Source: Zoogloea sp.
GTDB taxonomy: Bacteria > Pseudomonadota > Gammaproteobacteria > Burkholderiales > Rhodocyclaceae
Assembly (NCBI RefSeq): GCF_023150065.1
Contig: NZ_JAKLLN010000004.1
Span: forward strand, 219,522 to 283,521
DNA: 64,000 nt
Reading direction: 5' to 3'
Position 1 is the first letter of the stretch. Every line of letters starts with the position of its first letter. This document shows positions 18,532 to 28,953 of the stretch, in pieces. The notes beneath the pieces were generated by a model. That model worked only from the letters and a program-made list of their open reading frames with translations. It was not told the DNA's origin and made no database searches. A program made the position numbers and the translations under genes.

Positions 18532-19224
18532 TCAGGTACGTGCCTGGCTGAGCAGCAGGACAAGCAGCACCAGCACGCCGCTCCATACGCAGATGTTCCT
18601 GACCTTCTTGAGGGTGCGCTGCAGCTTGACCCGGCATCGGCTGGCCTGAAAGTGCTCGACCACTGGCGTCTCGTCACCGCGGTCGAAGATCTTCACGTAG
18701 CTGGACGGCAGCTCGCCCACCCGCAGGTCCCCCGAATGGCCCATGGCCGTGGTGAAGCTGTCCTGGTCGACGCCGAGGAGCATGCCCCCCTGGGCGTCGA
18801 TCCAGGCCTGGACGAAGGCATGGACGGCCGGGGTGTTGCGCAGGAACAGGGTGCCGGTGAGGTAAGGGTGGGACATGCCGCTTCCCGCCGGCGCCTTGAA
18901 CACGCCAACATCCCCGGGAAAACCGTTGAACAGCACCATCGGCGAGCGGACCACGGAGTCGGCATCCAGGTACACGATGTTGCGGTCGGGAAAACGGCGC
19001 AGGCAGTCGAGCAGAAACTCCGGCTTGATCCGCGTGTTGGCCTCCCAGAACCCTCTGCTGGCGTAGCGCTTCTGATAGTACGCGGTGCCCGTCGCCTCGA
19101 GGGAGGCGCGCAGGGCCTCGGCTTCATGGGTGTAGTTGTCGGTGTAGAAGCAGCACGCGATGAAGGTGCTCGGGGTCGCGCCTTCCGAGTGGCGCTCCCC
19201 CTGTTGGGCGGCGATTTCTGTCAT
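18532..19224 (-). CDS. Putative nucleotide-sugar transferase with C-terminal membrane anchor
   Basis: The 230-residue protein has a GT-A-like core. YQKRYASRGFWEANTRIKPEF is followed by NIVYLDADSVVRSPMVLF, with a DxD motif for metal and nucleotide sugar. Further on are SGMSHPYLTGTLFLRNTP and GVDQDSFTTAMG. The last 20 residues form one hydrophobic helix (VWSGVLVLLVLLL), suggesting a tail anchor in the inner membrane. It resembles small DxD transferases of the nucleotide-diphospho-sugar superfamily. The acceptor is unknown. The ATG at 19224 is chosen over an upstream in-frame start at 19281. Confidence 0.65.
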   Translation of the reverse strand: MTEIAAQQGERHSEGATPSTFIACCFYTDNYTHEAEALRASLEATGTAYYQKRYASRGFWEANTRIKPEFLLDCLRRFPDRNIVYLDADSVVRSPMVLFNGFPGDVGVFKAPAGSGMSHPYLTGTLFLRNTPAVHAFVQAWIDAQGGMLLGVDQDSFTTAMGHSGDLRVGELPSSYVKIFDRGDETPVVEHFQASRCRVKLQRTLKKVRNICVWSGVLVLLVLLLSQART

Positions 19225-19364
19225 GCGGGTGTGGTGTGTCGTTTTGGCGATTATCACCGATTCAACCCATCCACAACCCATCTATCCGCTCGAATCGTAA
19301 GCGGATACGACAAAAAATTCTTTCCTTTCAAGGAACTGACACTACCCTGACATTTCCGGGGGAC
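19225..19364. promoter_or_regulatory. AT-richer intergenic region with an 8-bp inverted repeat
   Basis: This 140-base gap is visibly richer in A+T than its surroundings and should carry the promoter of the 19224 gene. It contains an inverted repeat, TATCCGCT (19283-19290) with AGCGGATA (19300-19307), around a 9-base spacer. No T-run follows in the minus direction, so an operator or weak pause hairpin is more likely than a classical terminator. Confidence 0.35.
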
Positions 19365-20399
19365 TTACAGTGCCGCCACACCCGGGCTGTTCAGCTCGGC
19401 CAGCCGCTGCAGCACCTGGTCCACCGAGATGGCAGCCATTCCGTCACCGACGAGGGCATGCAGCAGCGGGTCATGGGCCAGGGGCGGCGTTGCGCCGAAC
19501 AGCCCCAGGGAAGGCACGCCGTTGGCCACCGCCATGTTCAGCACCCCGGTGTCGTTGCCCAGGCAGAACTGGCACTGCCGCAGCAGGGCCGCCGAGCGTT
19601 GCACCGACGCCTGGGCCGACACCCGCAGCCCGCCACGCAGGGCGGCCGGAATTGCGCTGGCGATCTCTTCCGCCCCCCCCGCTTCGGCAGGGCCGCCGAG
19701 CAGGATCACGCCAGCGCCCTGCTCGAGCAAGCGGGTGGCCAGGGCCGCAAAATTGGCCCCACCCCAGTGCTTGCGCGGCTCGGAGGTGCCGATCGAGAAG
19801 GCCAGCCGGGGCTGCGGGAAATCCGCCAGATCCGCCTCGGCCTGACTCAGGGCCGCCGGCAGCACCGCCATGCGCGGCACCACCGGCCCGTCGACCAGAC
19901 CCTGGGCAACGCTGAAGGCCGTGGCCTCGGGAAACACCCAGTTGCCCGGCCCCTCGTAAGGGCGGATGAAAGGCGGCTGGGTGAGCAGCAGGCGTTCGGC
20001 CAGGCTGAAGCCGAAACCGGCCCGGCGGGGAATGCCGGCCAGCAGGGCCAGGGCCGCGTAGCGCGCCCGCCCGGAGAAGATGTATACCCGCTCGTAACGA
20101 TGGGCACGCAGGGCGCGGATGAAGCCGAACTGGGCCAGCAGGCCGTCGTGGCGGCCCTTCCGCCGCTCCGAGGCGCGGGGACGGTGATCGTACTCGATGA
20201 CCTCCGCGACACAGGCCTCCCCCGCCAGTACCTCGGCGGCCCGGCTGGAAGGCCGCGCCATCACACCGATCCGCCCCCCGGCGCTGCCGGCGGCGATGGC
20301 CCGCAGATAGGGGATGTGCCAGACCAGATCGCCGATACCGCTGCGGTGGTGCACCACCAGGGTACGCGGACGGTCGTCTGCCTTGCCCGACGCGCTCAC
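19365..20399 (-). CDS. GT9-family glycosyltransferase (heptosyltransferase-like)
   Basis: The 344-residue protein begins with TLVVHHRSGIGDLVWHIPYLRAI, a GT9 start with the conserved Gly-Asp. It has the GT9 C-terminal elements FSIGTSEPRKHWGGANFAALA, VILLGGPAEAGGAEEIA and FCLGNDTGVLNMAVANGVPSLGLFG. It is probably an additional heptosyl- or related transferase of the LPS core. Compared with the other GT9 it is more divergent and lacks the C-terminal cysteine cluster. It overlaps the GT25 gene upstream by 4 bases (ATGA). Confidence 0.85.
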   Translation of the reverse strand: MSASGKADDRPRTLVVHHRSGIGDLVWHIPYLRAIAAGSAGGRIGVMARPSSRAAEVLAGEACVAEVIEYDHRPRASERRKGRHDGLLAQFGFIRALRAHRYERVYIFSGRARYAALALLAGIPRRAGFGFSLAERLLLTQPPFIRPYEGPGNWVFPEATAFSVAQGLVDGPVVPRMAVLPAALSQAEADLADFPQPRLAFSIGTSEPRKHWGGANFAALATRLLEQGAGVILLGGPAEAGGAEEIASAIPAALRGGLRVSAQASVQRSAALLRQCQFCLGNDTGVLNMAVANGVPSLGLFGATPPLAHDPLLHALVGDGMAAISVDQVLQRLAELNSPGVAAL

Positions 20400-21145
20400 C
20401 GGCCACCTCCCTGGCGCTTGCCACGGCGCATCTCGGTACGCAGGCGGCGGGCCATCAGCTTCACGGTCAGCTTGCGGCGCTGGGCCATGGCCACCCGGGC
20501 CAGGTGGCGCAGATAGGTCTTGCGCTCATCGCTGCCGTAACGGCCGGCGATGCTGCTGGCCAGGCTCGGGTCTTCCTCCACCAGGGTCGGTGAAAGCACC
20601 GGGATGCGCAGGCCATGGCGCCAGTACAGGTCCAGGGTGTCGTCAATCGGGCAATTCAGCACGGCGAGCCGGGCCAGCATGCGCCGGGCGCCCTCCAGGG
20701 TGACCAGGTAAGCCTGGGTGCCGCTGGGGTTCTTGGTGGGCAACACGATCCGCTCGCCCCCGGACAGGGTTGCGAGGGTCTCGCCCCGGATCGGCCGCAG
20801 CGCCGACAGGCGCAGGGCGTCGAAAGGCACGCCACTGGCCAGGGCCTCGTCCACCACCTCCTGCAGACGGGGGCTGCACAGCACGTCGTCCTCAAGCACG
20901 AGGGCATGGGGCAGGCCACGCTGCACCACGATCTCCCAGAAACGCACATGGCTCAGGTAACAGCCGATCTCGCCGGGCGACAGATCGGGGTGGGTGCCCG
21001 GCGGCAGGTCCTCCGGGGGCACGCGGGCCCCTTCCACTGCGGGGAGGATCTCGGCCTCGAGCCCCAGGCCGCGCAGATGGGCGAGGATCTTCTCGCGCCG
21101 TTCGACGGCACGTTCCATGTTGATGACGAAGATCGCCAGGGTCAT
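20396..21145 (-). CDS. GT25-family LPS glycosyltransferase
   Basis: The 249-residue protein is a family 25 transferase (LOS/LPS galactosyl- or glucosyltransferase type). The start IFVINMERAVERREKI and the later SPGEIGCYLSHVRFWEIVV and LVLEDDVLCSPRL, with its EDD metal motif, are classic. It also has LPTKNPSGTQAYLVTLEGARRML and NCPIDDTLDLYWRHGL. The basic C terminus (RRLRTEMRRGKRQGGGR) may contact membrane phospholipids. It is coupled to the GT9 gene downstream, and its ATG abuts the stop of the DUF707-like gene. Confidence 0.88.
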   Translation of the reverse strand: MTLAIFVINMERAVERREKILAHLRGLGLEAEILPAVEGARVPPEDLPPGTHPDLSPGEIGCYLSHVRFWEIVVQRGLPHALVLEDDVLCSPRLQEVVDEALASGVPFDALRLSALRPIRGETLATLSGGERIVLPTKNPSGTQAYLVTLEGARRMLARLAVLNCPIDDTLDLYWRHGLRIPVLSPTLVEEDPSLASSIAGRYGSDERKTYLRHLARVAMAQRRKLTVKLMARRLRTEMRRGKRQGGGR

Positions 21146-22047
21146 CAGTCTTCCCTGTCCTGGCGATGTCCGAAGAGCTTCATGATGTCGCGCTTCTTTC
21201 GCTCGACCAGACCGGCCAGGCCCCGGCGCAGACCCTGCAGGGCGCCCGGGCGGACGTGGATGCCCACCACCCGGGGCGAGCGTTCGACGGGGGGCAGGGT
21301 GTCGAGCACCGCCTTCAGCTCATCGGCCGGCACCACGCCATCGGCCGCCAGCTTGCGGTAAAAGGCACCGGCGGCCTGGATCGGCTTGACGTGGCGGATC
21401 ACCGCCGTATCCACGATGCCCACCTTGCCGCCATCGACCCGTGCCAGGTGGCTGTAGGCATAGTCACTGCCCCAGGTGCTGCGGGTCACCGGAATGTCCT
21501 GCAGCCGGCGGGCCACGAAGGCCGTATCGAAGCACGGGCACATGATTTCGACGAAATTGGTCTCGCGCCACTCGGCCAGGGGGTTCCTGAGCATGATGCG
21601 CAGGGACCAGTAGCCGCTCCAGTCCTGGGCGGGGTGGGACACGGTGAGCCCCAGCCGGTCGGCGCTCTCGAAAAAGGCCGAGATGCTGCCGCCGGTCACG
21701 TCCAGGTCGTCATCGGCCAGCAGCACCAGGCGATAGGGGCTCAGGTCGAGGCTACCGGAGACGACACAGTCGCGGAAGTGCTCCAGCTTGTTGTAACCCC
21801 CGGTTTCGGTGGCAATGGCCGCCGGATCGGGCTCGGTGGGCATGTAGGCGCTGAGGAAGAGATCCCAGTTGCGCGCGGGCTCCTGCTCCAGCCAGCGGGG
21901 ATAGAGCCCGTTGGCCCCCGTGCGCATGAAGACCAGATAAGGACGCGCCCCGGCAGGAGCAGAGGTCGGTGACGGCAAGGGAGAAACAGGAGGCACAGAC
22001 GAAGGAGCAGGGCTCGACATGGTGGGCGCACGCGACATATCGGCCAT
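21145..22047 (-). CDS. DUF707-like putative glycosyltransferase
   Basis: The product, up to 300 residues, has a Pro/Ser-rich N-terminal stretch and then a DUF707-like domain: PYLVFMRTGANGLYPRWLEQ, NWDLFLSAY, YRLVLLADDDLDV and TRSTWGSDYAYSHLA. The DDD triplet resembles the metal site of GT-A transferases, but activity of the family is not established. The start is uncertain: ATG codons at 22047, 22038 and 22020 all fit and precede the conserved part. The gene is divergent from the DUF5672 gene, so the first bases may overlap that gene's leader. It is the first gene of the run down to 19365. Confidence 0.65.
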   Translation of the reverse strand: MADMSRAPTMSSPAPSSVPPVSPLPSPTSAPAGARPYLVFMRTGANGLYPRWLEQEPARNWDLFLSAYMPTEPDPAAIATETGGYNKLEHFRDCVVSGSLDLSPYRLVLLADDDLDVTGGSISAFFESADRLGLTVSHPAQDWSGYWSLRIMLRNPLAEWRETNFVEIMCPCFDTAFVARRLQDIPVTRSTWGSDYAYSHLARVDGGKVGIVDTAVIRHVKPIQAAGAFYRKLAADGVVPADELKAVLDTLPPVERSPRVVGIHVRPGALQGLRRGLAGLVERKKRDIMKLFGHRQDRED

Positions 22048-22102
22048 ATTGTGCCGTATTCCCTCGAATCATGCGCCCGATCTGGGGCGAACAAAGCTGT
22101 TG

Positions 22103-22972
22103 ATGGCCGCTTTGCGCTACCCTTCCGGGTTTGTCCGTGTTGCCGGATCATCGGCCCGCCCCTGGATGCTCAATCTGCCCGACGTCAGCCTGGCCTGCCT
22201 CGACACCCGCCACCCCGAGCTGGCGGTCTTTGCGATGCAGCACTGCCTCGACCAGGCCCGTTTCGGTGAAGCGGTGCTGCTCACGGTGGCCGACTATGCC
22301 AGCCCTGATCCGCGCATCCGGGTCCAGCCGGTGACCTGCCTGCGCAGCGTTGCCGACTACTCGGCCTTCATCGTCAAATCCCTGGGGGCCCACGTGCGTG
22401 GCAGCCATGTGCTGGTGATGCAATGGGACAGTTTCATCCTCGATCCCGGGGCCTGGGATCCGGCCTTCCTCGAATTCGACTACCTGGGCGCCCCCTGGCC
22501 GCACCGCGCACCGCCGGTGGGCAATGGCGGCTTCTCGCTGCGCTCGCGGCGCCTGCTGGATGCCCTGCACGACCCGGACATCCGCGATCTCCAACCCGAG
22601 GACTACTGCATCTGCGAGCTCTACCGGGACAGGCTGGAAGGCACGCACGGCATCCGCTTTGCCCCGCTGGAGCTGGCCCGGCGCTTCGCCTTCGAGCTGG
22701 AAGCGCCAAACGGACCGACCTTCGGCTTCCACGGCCTGTTCAATTTTCACCGGGCGCTGTCGGAGCCGGATCTGCTGGCCTGGCTGGACCGGGCTCCTGT
22801 GGGCCTGCTGTGCTCCATGCAGGGGCGCCGGCTGGTGAAGAACCTGATCCGCGACGGGCGGGCGGCCTCCGCCCGGAAGATCCTGCAGGTGCGGGCCCGG
22901 GGCGGCCTCAAGCTGCGCCTCGATGCCATCAAGCTGGGCAGCCTGCTGGCCGCCCGGCGCCTGTGGCACTGA
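22103..22972 (+). CDS. DUF5672 domain protein (putative glycan-related transferase)
   Basis: This is the only plus-strand gene within the glycan cluster. The conserved part runs from LPDVSLACLDTRHPELAVFAM through VLVMQWDSFILDPGAWDPAFLEFDYLGAPW and VGNGGFSLRSRRLLDAL to EDYCICELYRDRLE and FGFHGLFNFHRAL. These are DUF5672 signatures, with the predicted GT-A-like acidic residues. I take ATG 22103 (289 residues). ATG 22166 is an alternative, and an in-frame start at 22019 would overlap the divergent gene. Its position suggests modification of the same polysaccharide. Biochemical function is not established. Confidence 0.7.
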   Translation: MAALRYPSGFVRVAGSSARPWMLNLPDVSLACLDTRHPELAVFAMQHCLDQARFGEAVLLTVADYASPDPRIRVQPVTCLRSVADYSAFIVKSLGAHVRGSHVLVMQWDSFILDPGAWDPAFLEFDYLGAPWPHRAPPVGNGGFSLRSRRLLDALHDPDIRDLQPEDYCICELYRDRLEGTHGIRFAPLELARRFAFELEAPNGPTFGFHGLFNFHRALSEPDLLAWLDRAPVGLLCSMQGRRLVKNLIRDGRAASARKILQVRARGGLKLRLDAIKLGSLLAARRLWH

Positions 22973-22978
22973 GCCCTC

Positions 22979-24253
22979 TCAGGCCCGCGCCGGTGTGGCC
23001 GGGTGGGCACCGGCAGCAAACACCGCCAGCAACACGCTGAAACCGAGGGTACCGAGGGACGACGCGAACATCGACCCGACGTTGGAGAACACCAGCTCGC
23101 CGATCAGCAGCACCAGGCCCCAGGTGGCGAACAGGCGCTTGTCACCATCCAGGCTGCGGCGCGCCGCCACAAAATGCCCCAGGGTGCCGGCCCAGAAGGC
23201 CAGCATGGCCAGGGTGCCCACCAGCCCGGTGGTGGTGAGATGGTCGATGAACAGGTTGTGCAGCCCGCCAAAGGTGGTGAGGATGGGTGGCAGGGTGCCC
23301 GCCGCCACGGCCGCCGCCACGGCACTGCGGAAATTGCCCAGGCCGATGCCGAACACCGGGTTGGCCAGGAACTGCTCCCAGCCCCACTGCCAGCTCAGCA
23401 GGCGCAGGCCGAGGGAGGTCTCCCGGGCGCTCGGCGATGCGGGGTTGGCCAGGTAGGCGCTGACCTCGGCGATCCCCTCGGCCAGGCGTGCGCCCACCAG
23501 CTCGCTGGCCAGCAGGGCGGCCAGCACCACGGAGACGAGAGCGGCCAGCACCCAGCGCCGGGGGATGGGCCGACGACCCGGCATGTAGAGCACGGCGATC
23601 GACATCAGCGGCAGGGCTGCCCAGGCCGAGCGGGTTTCCGACAGCAGCGCCGCCATCAAGCCGCCGACGATGGCCAGCAGCGCAAGGGCCGGCGCCCCCG
23701 CCAGCGGCCGAACACCCACCGCCAGCCCACCGGCCAGGCCGGCCACCGCCACCACGGCGCTGTAGTTGCCAAATGGCCCGGGGCTCGAGAACGGCCCCAT
23801 GGGCCGGCCCGAATTGAGGGCCAGCAGGCCCTCTCCCCCACCGCTGCCCACGGCCAGGGCCGCCAGCGCCCCCGCCGCCAGACCTGCCACGGCCAGACCG
23901 AAAAGCACCGACGGCCGGGAGATGCCGAGGCGCCGGAACAGCAGATACACCAGGATCGCCGCCAGCAGGTGGGTTGGCCGGTCCAGCGCCCGGGCGTTCC
24001 AGCCCAGCAAGGCCATGTTGAGCAGATAGGCCGCCGGCAGCACGGCACAGGCCAGCATGAAGCGCCGGTCGAGGCGGTCGAAGCGGCGCCCGGGTGCCAC
24101 CGCCACGACCAGCCCGCCGGCAGCCATGAGCAAGGCGAGATTGCGGGCCAGGCCCGCCGAGAGCATCAGGCCGAGCAGGAACAGGGGCAGCAGCCAGGGC
24201 GCCACACGGACGACCAGGGCGGGCATCGATCCAGGCAGTCGCTCAGGAAGCAT
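22979..24253 (-). CDS. O-antigen ligase family protein (WaaL-like)
   Basis: The 424-residue polytopic membrane protein has about 11-12 hydrophobic helices and the Wzy_C/O-antigen-ligase region. RLLSWQWGWEQFLANPVFGIGLGNFRS is followed by a large periplasmic loop and TTFGGLHNLFIDHLTTTGLVG, where the His matches the catalytic-site area of WaaL. It should transfer undecaprenyl-linked polysaccharide onto the lipid A core at the periplasmic face. A Wzy polymerase is the alternative; proximity to msbA and hldE favours ligase. It overlaps the polysialyltransferase-like gene by 11 bases. Confidence 0.8.
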   Translation of the reverse strand: MLPERLPGSMPALVVRVAPWLLPLFLLGLMLSAGLARNLALLMAAGGLVVAVAPGRRFDRLDRRFMLACAVLPAAYLLNMALLGWNARALDRPTHLLAAILVYLLFRRLGISRPSVLFGLAVAGLAAGALAALAVGSGGGEGLLALNSGRPMGPFSSPGPFGNYSAVVAVAGLAGGLAVGVRPLAGAPALALLAIVGGLMAALLSETRSAWAALPLMSIAVLYMPGRRPIPRRWVLAALVSVVLAALLASELVGARLAEGIAEVSAYLANPASPSARETSLGLRLLSWQWGWEQFLANPVFGIGLGNFRSAVAAAVAAGTLPPILTTFGGLHNLFIDHLTTTGLVGTLAMLAFWAGTLGHFVAARRSLDGDKRLFATWGLVLLIGELVFSNVGSMFASSLGTLGFSVLLAVFAAGAHPATPARA

Positions 24254-25280
24254 CGTGGAGGCAGACCCCGGTGGTGCGGAAGGCGTCGCTCATCTGGCGC
24301 TTTTCATCAGCAGACTTGAAGCGCACCCGGTCCCAGCCGAAGGCCACCACCCGGGTGCTGGCCGGGCTGGTCTGGCGGGCGAACAGCAGGGCGCTGGAGC
24401 GCACCCCCACCACGGCGTCGTAGGGGGTGTTGGCGAGATGCACCTCGAGGGGCTCGGCCAGGGTCACCACACTGTAGTCGGGGTGGTTGAGCTCGCGCTC
24501 CGGGTCTTTCGGGTGCCCTTTGTAGAACACCTGCGCCATGCCCTCGGCGGCCAGCCAGGCGTGGATCTCGTCGCTCACGGCGTCACGGTCGGCGGGCTTC
24601 ATCAGGCCGGCGCCCACCAGGGGCTGGCCGATGACCAGCGCCCGCCGGGGGCCGCCGGACGCCACCGCGTCGCCCCGGGGGGTGACCAGGGGCGGCAGCG
24701 CCACCGCCTTGTCGGCGGGGTATTCGTGGGGCAGGCCGGGCAGCACGTAGACGCGGTCACAGAAGGGCGCGTCGGAGCCGATGCGATCCCCCGAGAAGCA
24801 CCAGTAATCGAGCTCGGGGGCGATCAGCCGGCGCAGCTTGCGGGCGTACTGGGCCAGGCGCTTAGGCAGGCTGAGGGGATAGCGGCGGATGCTGATGAGG
24901 CCGTCGGGCAGGATGCGGGCGTGCATCTGCGTGGCCCCGGCGGCCTTGGGCAGAGCGCGCAGGAAGTAGTTGATGGCCTCGGTGTCGAACACCGCGCTGT
25001 GGATGTGCAGGGCGCTGCAGCGCCCCACCAGGCCCGCCACCAGGCGGATGTTGGCGCGCTGGCGGCGCAGGCGCCCGAAGGGGCCGGGCAGAGGCTCCCA
25101 GCGCGGCCACGGCATGTACACCGCGGCGTCCCAGTCGGCCTCGCGGACGATGGGGGTGACGCCCGGCTTGTACCACACCAGCACCTGGCGGGCGTCGGCC
25201 TCGTGGACTTCGGCGATGCGCCGGGCGGCCAGGTATTGCAGGGGTGAGGCGACGAAATAAACGGCAACGCGGTCGCTCAT
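24243..25280 (-). CDS. Polysialyltransferase/GT52-like putative glycosyltransferase
   Basis: The 345-residue soluble protein begins VAVYFVASPLQYLAARRIAE, the pattern that opens bacterial sialyltransferase-type GT-B enzymes (GT52 and the alpha-2,8-polysialyltransferase family). Further features are MHARILPDGLISIRRYPLSL, DYWCFSGDRIGSDAPFCDRVYVLPGLPHEYP, VFYKGHPKDPERELNHPDY and TPYDAVVGVRSSALLFA. The HP in KGHPKDPE and the SSAL stretch match the donor CMP/phosphate-binding HP and SS motifs of such enzymes. Whether the sugar is sialic acid is unknown. It is encoded between msbA and the O-antigen ligase gene. Confidence 0.6.
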   Translation of the reverse strand: MSDRVAVYFVASPLQYLAARRIAEVHEADARQVLVWYKPGVTPIVREADWDAAVYMPWPRWEPLPGPFGRLRRQRANIRLVAGLVGRCSALHIHSAVFDTEAINYFLRALPKAAGATQMHARILPDGLISIRRYPLSLPKRLAQYARKLRRLIAPELDYWCFSGDRIGSDAPFCDRVYVLPGLPHEYPADKAVALPPLVTPRGDAVASGGPRRALVIGQPLVGAGLMKPADRDAVSDEIHAWLAAEGMAQVFYKGHPKDPERELNHPDYSVVTLAEPLEVHLANTPYDAVVGVRSSALLFARQTSPASTRVVAFGWDRVRFKSADEKRQMSDAFRTTGVCLHDAS

Positions 25281-25289
25281 GGGATGACC

Positions 25290-27031
<1,742 letters not shown>

Positions 27032-27035
<4 letters not shown>

Positions 27036-27694
27036 TCCCGGTGCAGGACCTTGTCCACGATCAGGCTGGCCCAGCCTTCGGCCCGAAAACGGTCGTGCAT
27101 CTCGAGGCGGTTGTATTCGGTGTCCACCCACTCCAGAAAGCCGATGGGCGACTGGCGGTTGCGGGCCACGTAAGTGGCGAAGAAGAAATCCAGCACGCCG
27201 GTCTTGGCCTGCTTGAAGTGGCCGTACTTCCAGCCCAGCTCGGCCATGGCGGCCTCGACCGGGTGGCCCAGGTGCAGGATGCGGTACAGGGCGGCCCCCA
27301 GGCCGGCCCGGTCGGCGCCCGACTTGCAGTGCAGCAGGGCCGGGTACTGGATGTTCCGGAAGAGCGCGTCCATGGCGTGCACCTCTTCGATCTCGGGGGG
27401 CGTGCGGGAGTAAAGCTTGACGTCGTGGAGGGCGATGCCGAGCTGCTCGCAGGCCTCCTTTTCGAGGGCATAGGAGCCATAGCCGTGGGCGCCGCGCAGG
27501 TTGATCACGCTGGCGAGACCGAGGCGGTCACGATACTTGCGGAGCTGGGCCGGGCTGGGCTGGCTGCTGCGGTACATGCCGCCGCCCAGGTCGTAGAAGT
27601 TGCTGTACACGGCGCGGACGGCGCCGTGATCCACCAGGTGCATGTCCAGCCAGGCCCGGATGCGGCCGCTGGTGGTCGAGATGTCCATGATCAT
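27032..27694 (-). CDS. Dual-specificity/tyrosine phosphatase-like protein in the LPS operon
   Basis: The 220-residue protein contains the Cys-based phosphatase signature HCKSGADRAG (residues 122-131: catalytic Cys123, Arg129). Upstream GGGMYRSSQPSPAQL and ASVINLRGAHG are typical of bacterial DSP/PTEN-like phosphatases (DUF442 neighbours). The WPD-type acid is not obvious. There is no signal peptide or membrane segment. The gene is locked between hldE (ATGA overlap) and msbA (ATGA overlap), so its substrate is probably a phosphorylated sugar, lipid or kinase of LPS assembly (inference). Confidence 0.82.
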
Positions 27695-28953
27695 GGGCGG
27701 GCGGGCAGCAGCAGGTGGGGGCCGAGGCTGGCCAGCAGGGTGTCGCGGCCAGCGGCATCGAGGGCCACCACCCAGTCCACGGGGCGCAGGGCGGCGAGCA
27801 GGGCCAGGGTGTCGGCCGGGGTGTCGGCGGCTTCGACGATCAGCACCCGGTCGGCCTGGCGCCCGGCCTGCTCGAGGGTGGCGAGCAGCGCCGCGTCGGG
27901 CTGGCCGACAGGGCCCGGCAGCACGGCGATGCGCTCGCCGGCGCTGCGCGCCCGCTGGGCCGCGGAGAGCACCGCCGCGAGGCCCAGGCAGCCCCGGGCC
28001 AGGGGCTCGTGTACGTCCATGGCGGCATACAGTTCGTCGAGGGTGGCAGTGGCGGTGCCCAGCTTGCCCACCACCACGCCCGCCGCCAGGTTGGCCAGGG
28101 CGGTGGCCTCGAGCAGGCTGAGGCCGGCGGCGATGCCGCAGCCCAGGGCGGCCGACACGGTGTCGCCAGCGCCGGTCACGTCGTACACCTCCCGCGCCCG
28201 GGTGGGTTGATGGTGGGCCGGCTGGCCGCGCTGGAGCAGGGTCACGCCCTGCTCACCGCGGGTCACCAGCAGGGCATCCAGGTCGAGCTCGGCGCGCAGG
28301 GCCTCGCCCCGGGCGATCAGGGTGGCCTCGTCGGGGCAGGGGCCGACCACGGCCTCGAACTCGGACAGGTTGGGCTTGACGATGGTCGCGCCCCGGTAAC
28401 GGGAGAAATCGGTGCCCTTGGGGTCCACCACCACCGGCACGCCCCGGGCCCGGGCCAGGGCGATCAGGGCCGGCACATCGGCCAGGGTGCCCTTGGCGTA
28501 GTCCGACAGCACCAGCACATCCACGCCCTCCAGGTGGGCGGCCAGGGCAGCGGCCACCTTCGGCGCATGGCCGGCGGCAAAACGCTCTTCAAAATCCAGG
28601 CGGATCAGCTGCTGTTGACGGGAGATGACGCGCAGCTTGGTGATGGTGGGGGCATCGACAAGGCGCTCGAAGCTGCAGTCCACCCCGCGGGCGGCCAGAT
28701 TGTCATCCAGCAGGCGACCGGCCTCGTCGTCACCCACCAGGCCGATGACCCGCGCCCGCGCCCCCAGGGAGGCGGCGTTGAGGGCCACGTTGCCCGCTCC
28801 GCCAGCGCGCACTTCGTCGTTCTTCACCTGCACCACCGGCACCGGCGCCTCGGGCGAGATGCGGGCCGTGGCCCCGTGCCAGTATCGATCGAGCATCACG
28901 TCGCCGCACACGAGCACGCGGCAGGCGGAGAAGTCCGGCAGGGAGAAATGCAT
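27691..28953 (-). CDS. rfaE1: D-glycero-beta-D-manno-heptose-7-phosphate kinase with degenerate C-terminal adenylyltransferase domain
   Basis: Residues 10-315 are a complete PfkB/ribokinase-type heptose kinase: LVCGDVMLDRYW, RAGGAGNVALNAASLGA, VVDPKGTDFSRYRGATIVKPN and the catalytic DVTGAGDTVSAALGCG (Asp264). Stand-alone RfaE1 proteins end near residue 310-320. Here about 95 more residues (325-420) follow. RIAVLPGPVG, DRVLIVEAAD and PVDWVVALDAAGRDTLLASLGPHLLL align with the HldE adenylyltransferase domain, but its NGCFDILHAGH motif is replaced by GPVGQPDAALL, so that domain should be inactive. A separate rfaE2/hldC is needed elsewhere. It is the first gene of the LPS operon. Confidence 0.9.
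   Translation of the reverse strand: MHFSLPDFSACRVLVCGDVMLDRYWHGATARISPEAPVPVVQVKNDEVRAGGAGNVALNAASLGARARVIGLVGDDEAGRLLDDNLAARGVDCSFERLVDAPTITKLRVISRQQQLIRLDFEERFAAGHAPKVAAALAAHLEGVDVLVLSDYAKGTLADVPALIALARARGVPVVVDPKGTDFSRYRGATIVKPNLSEFEAVVGPCPDEATLIARGEALRAELDLDALLVTRGEQGVTLLQRGQPAHHQPTRAREVYDVTGAGDTVSAALGCGIAAGLSLLEATALANLAAGVVVGKLGTATATLDELYAAMDVHEPLARGCLGLAAVLSAAQRARSAGERIAVLPGPVGQPDAALLATLEQAGRQADRVLIVEAADTPADTLALLAALRPVDWVVALDAAGRDTLLASLGPHLLLPARP

Noticed and set aside
22019..22102. Upstream in-frame start for the DUF5672 gene
   Set aside because: It would overlap the divergent DUF707-like start, lacks a ribosome-binding site and adds residues outside the conserved domain.
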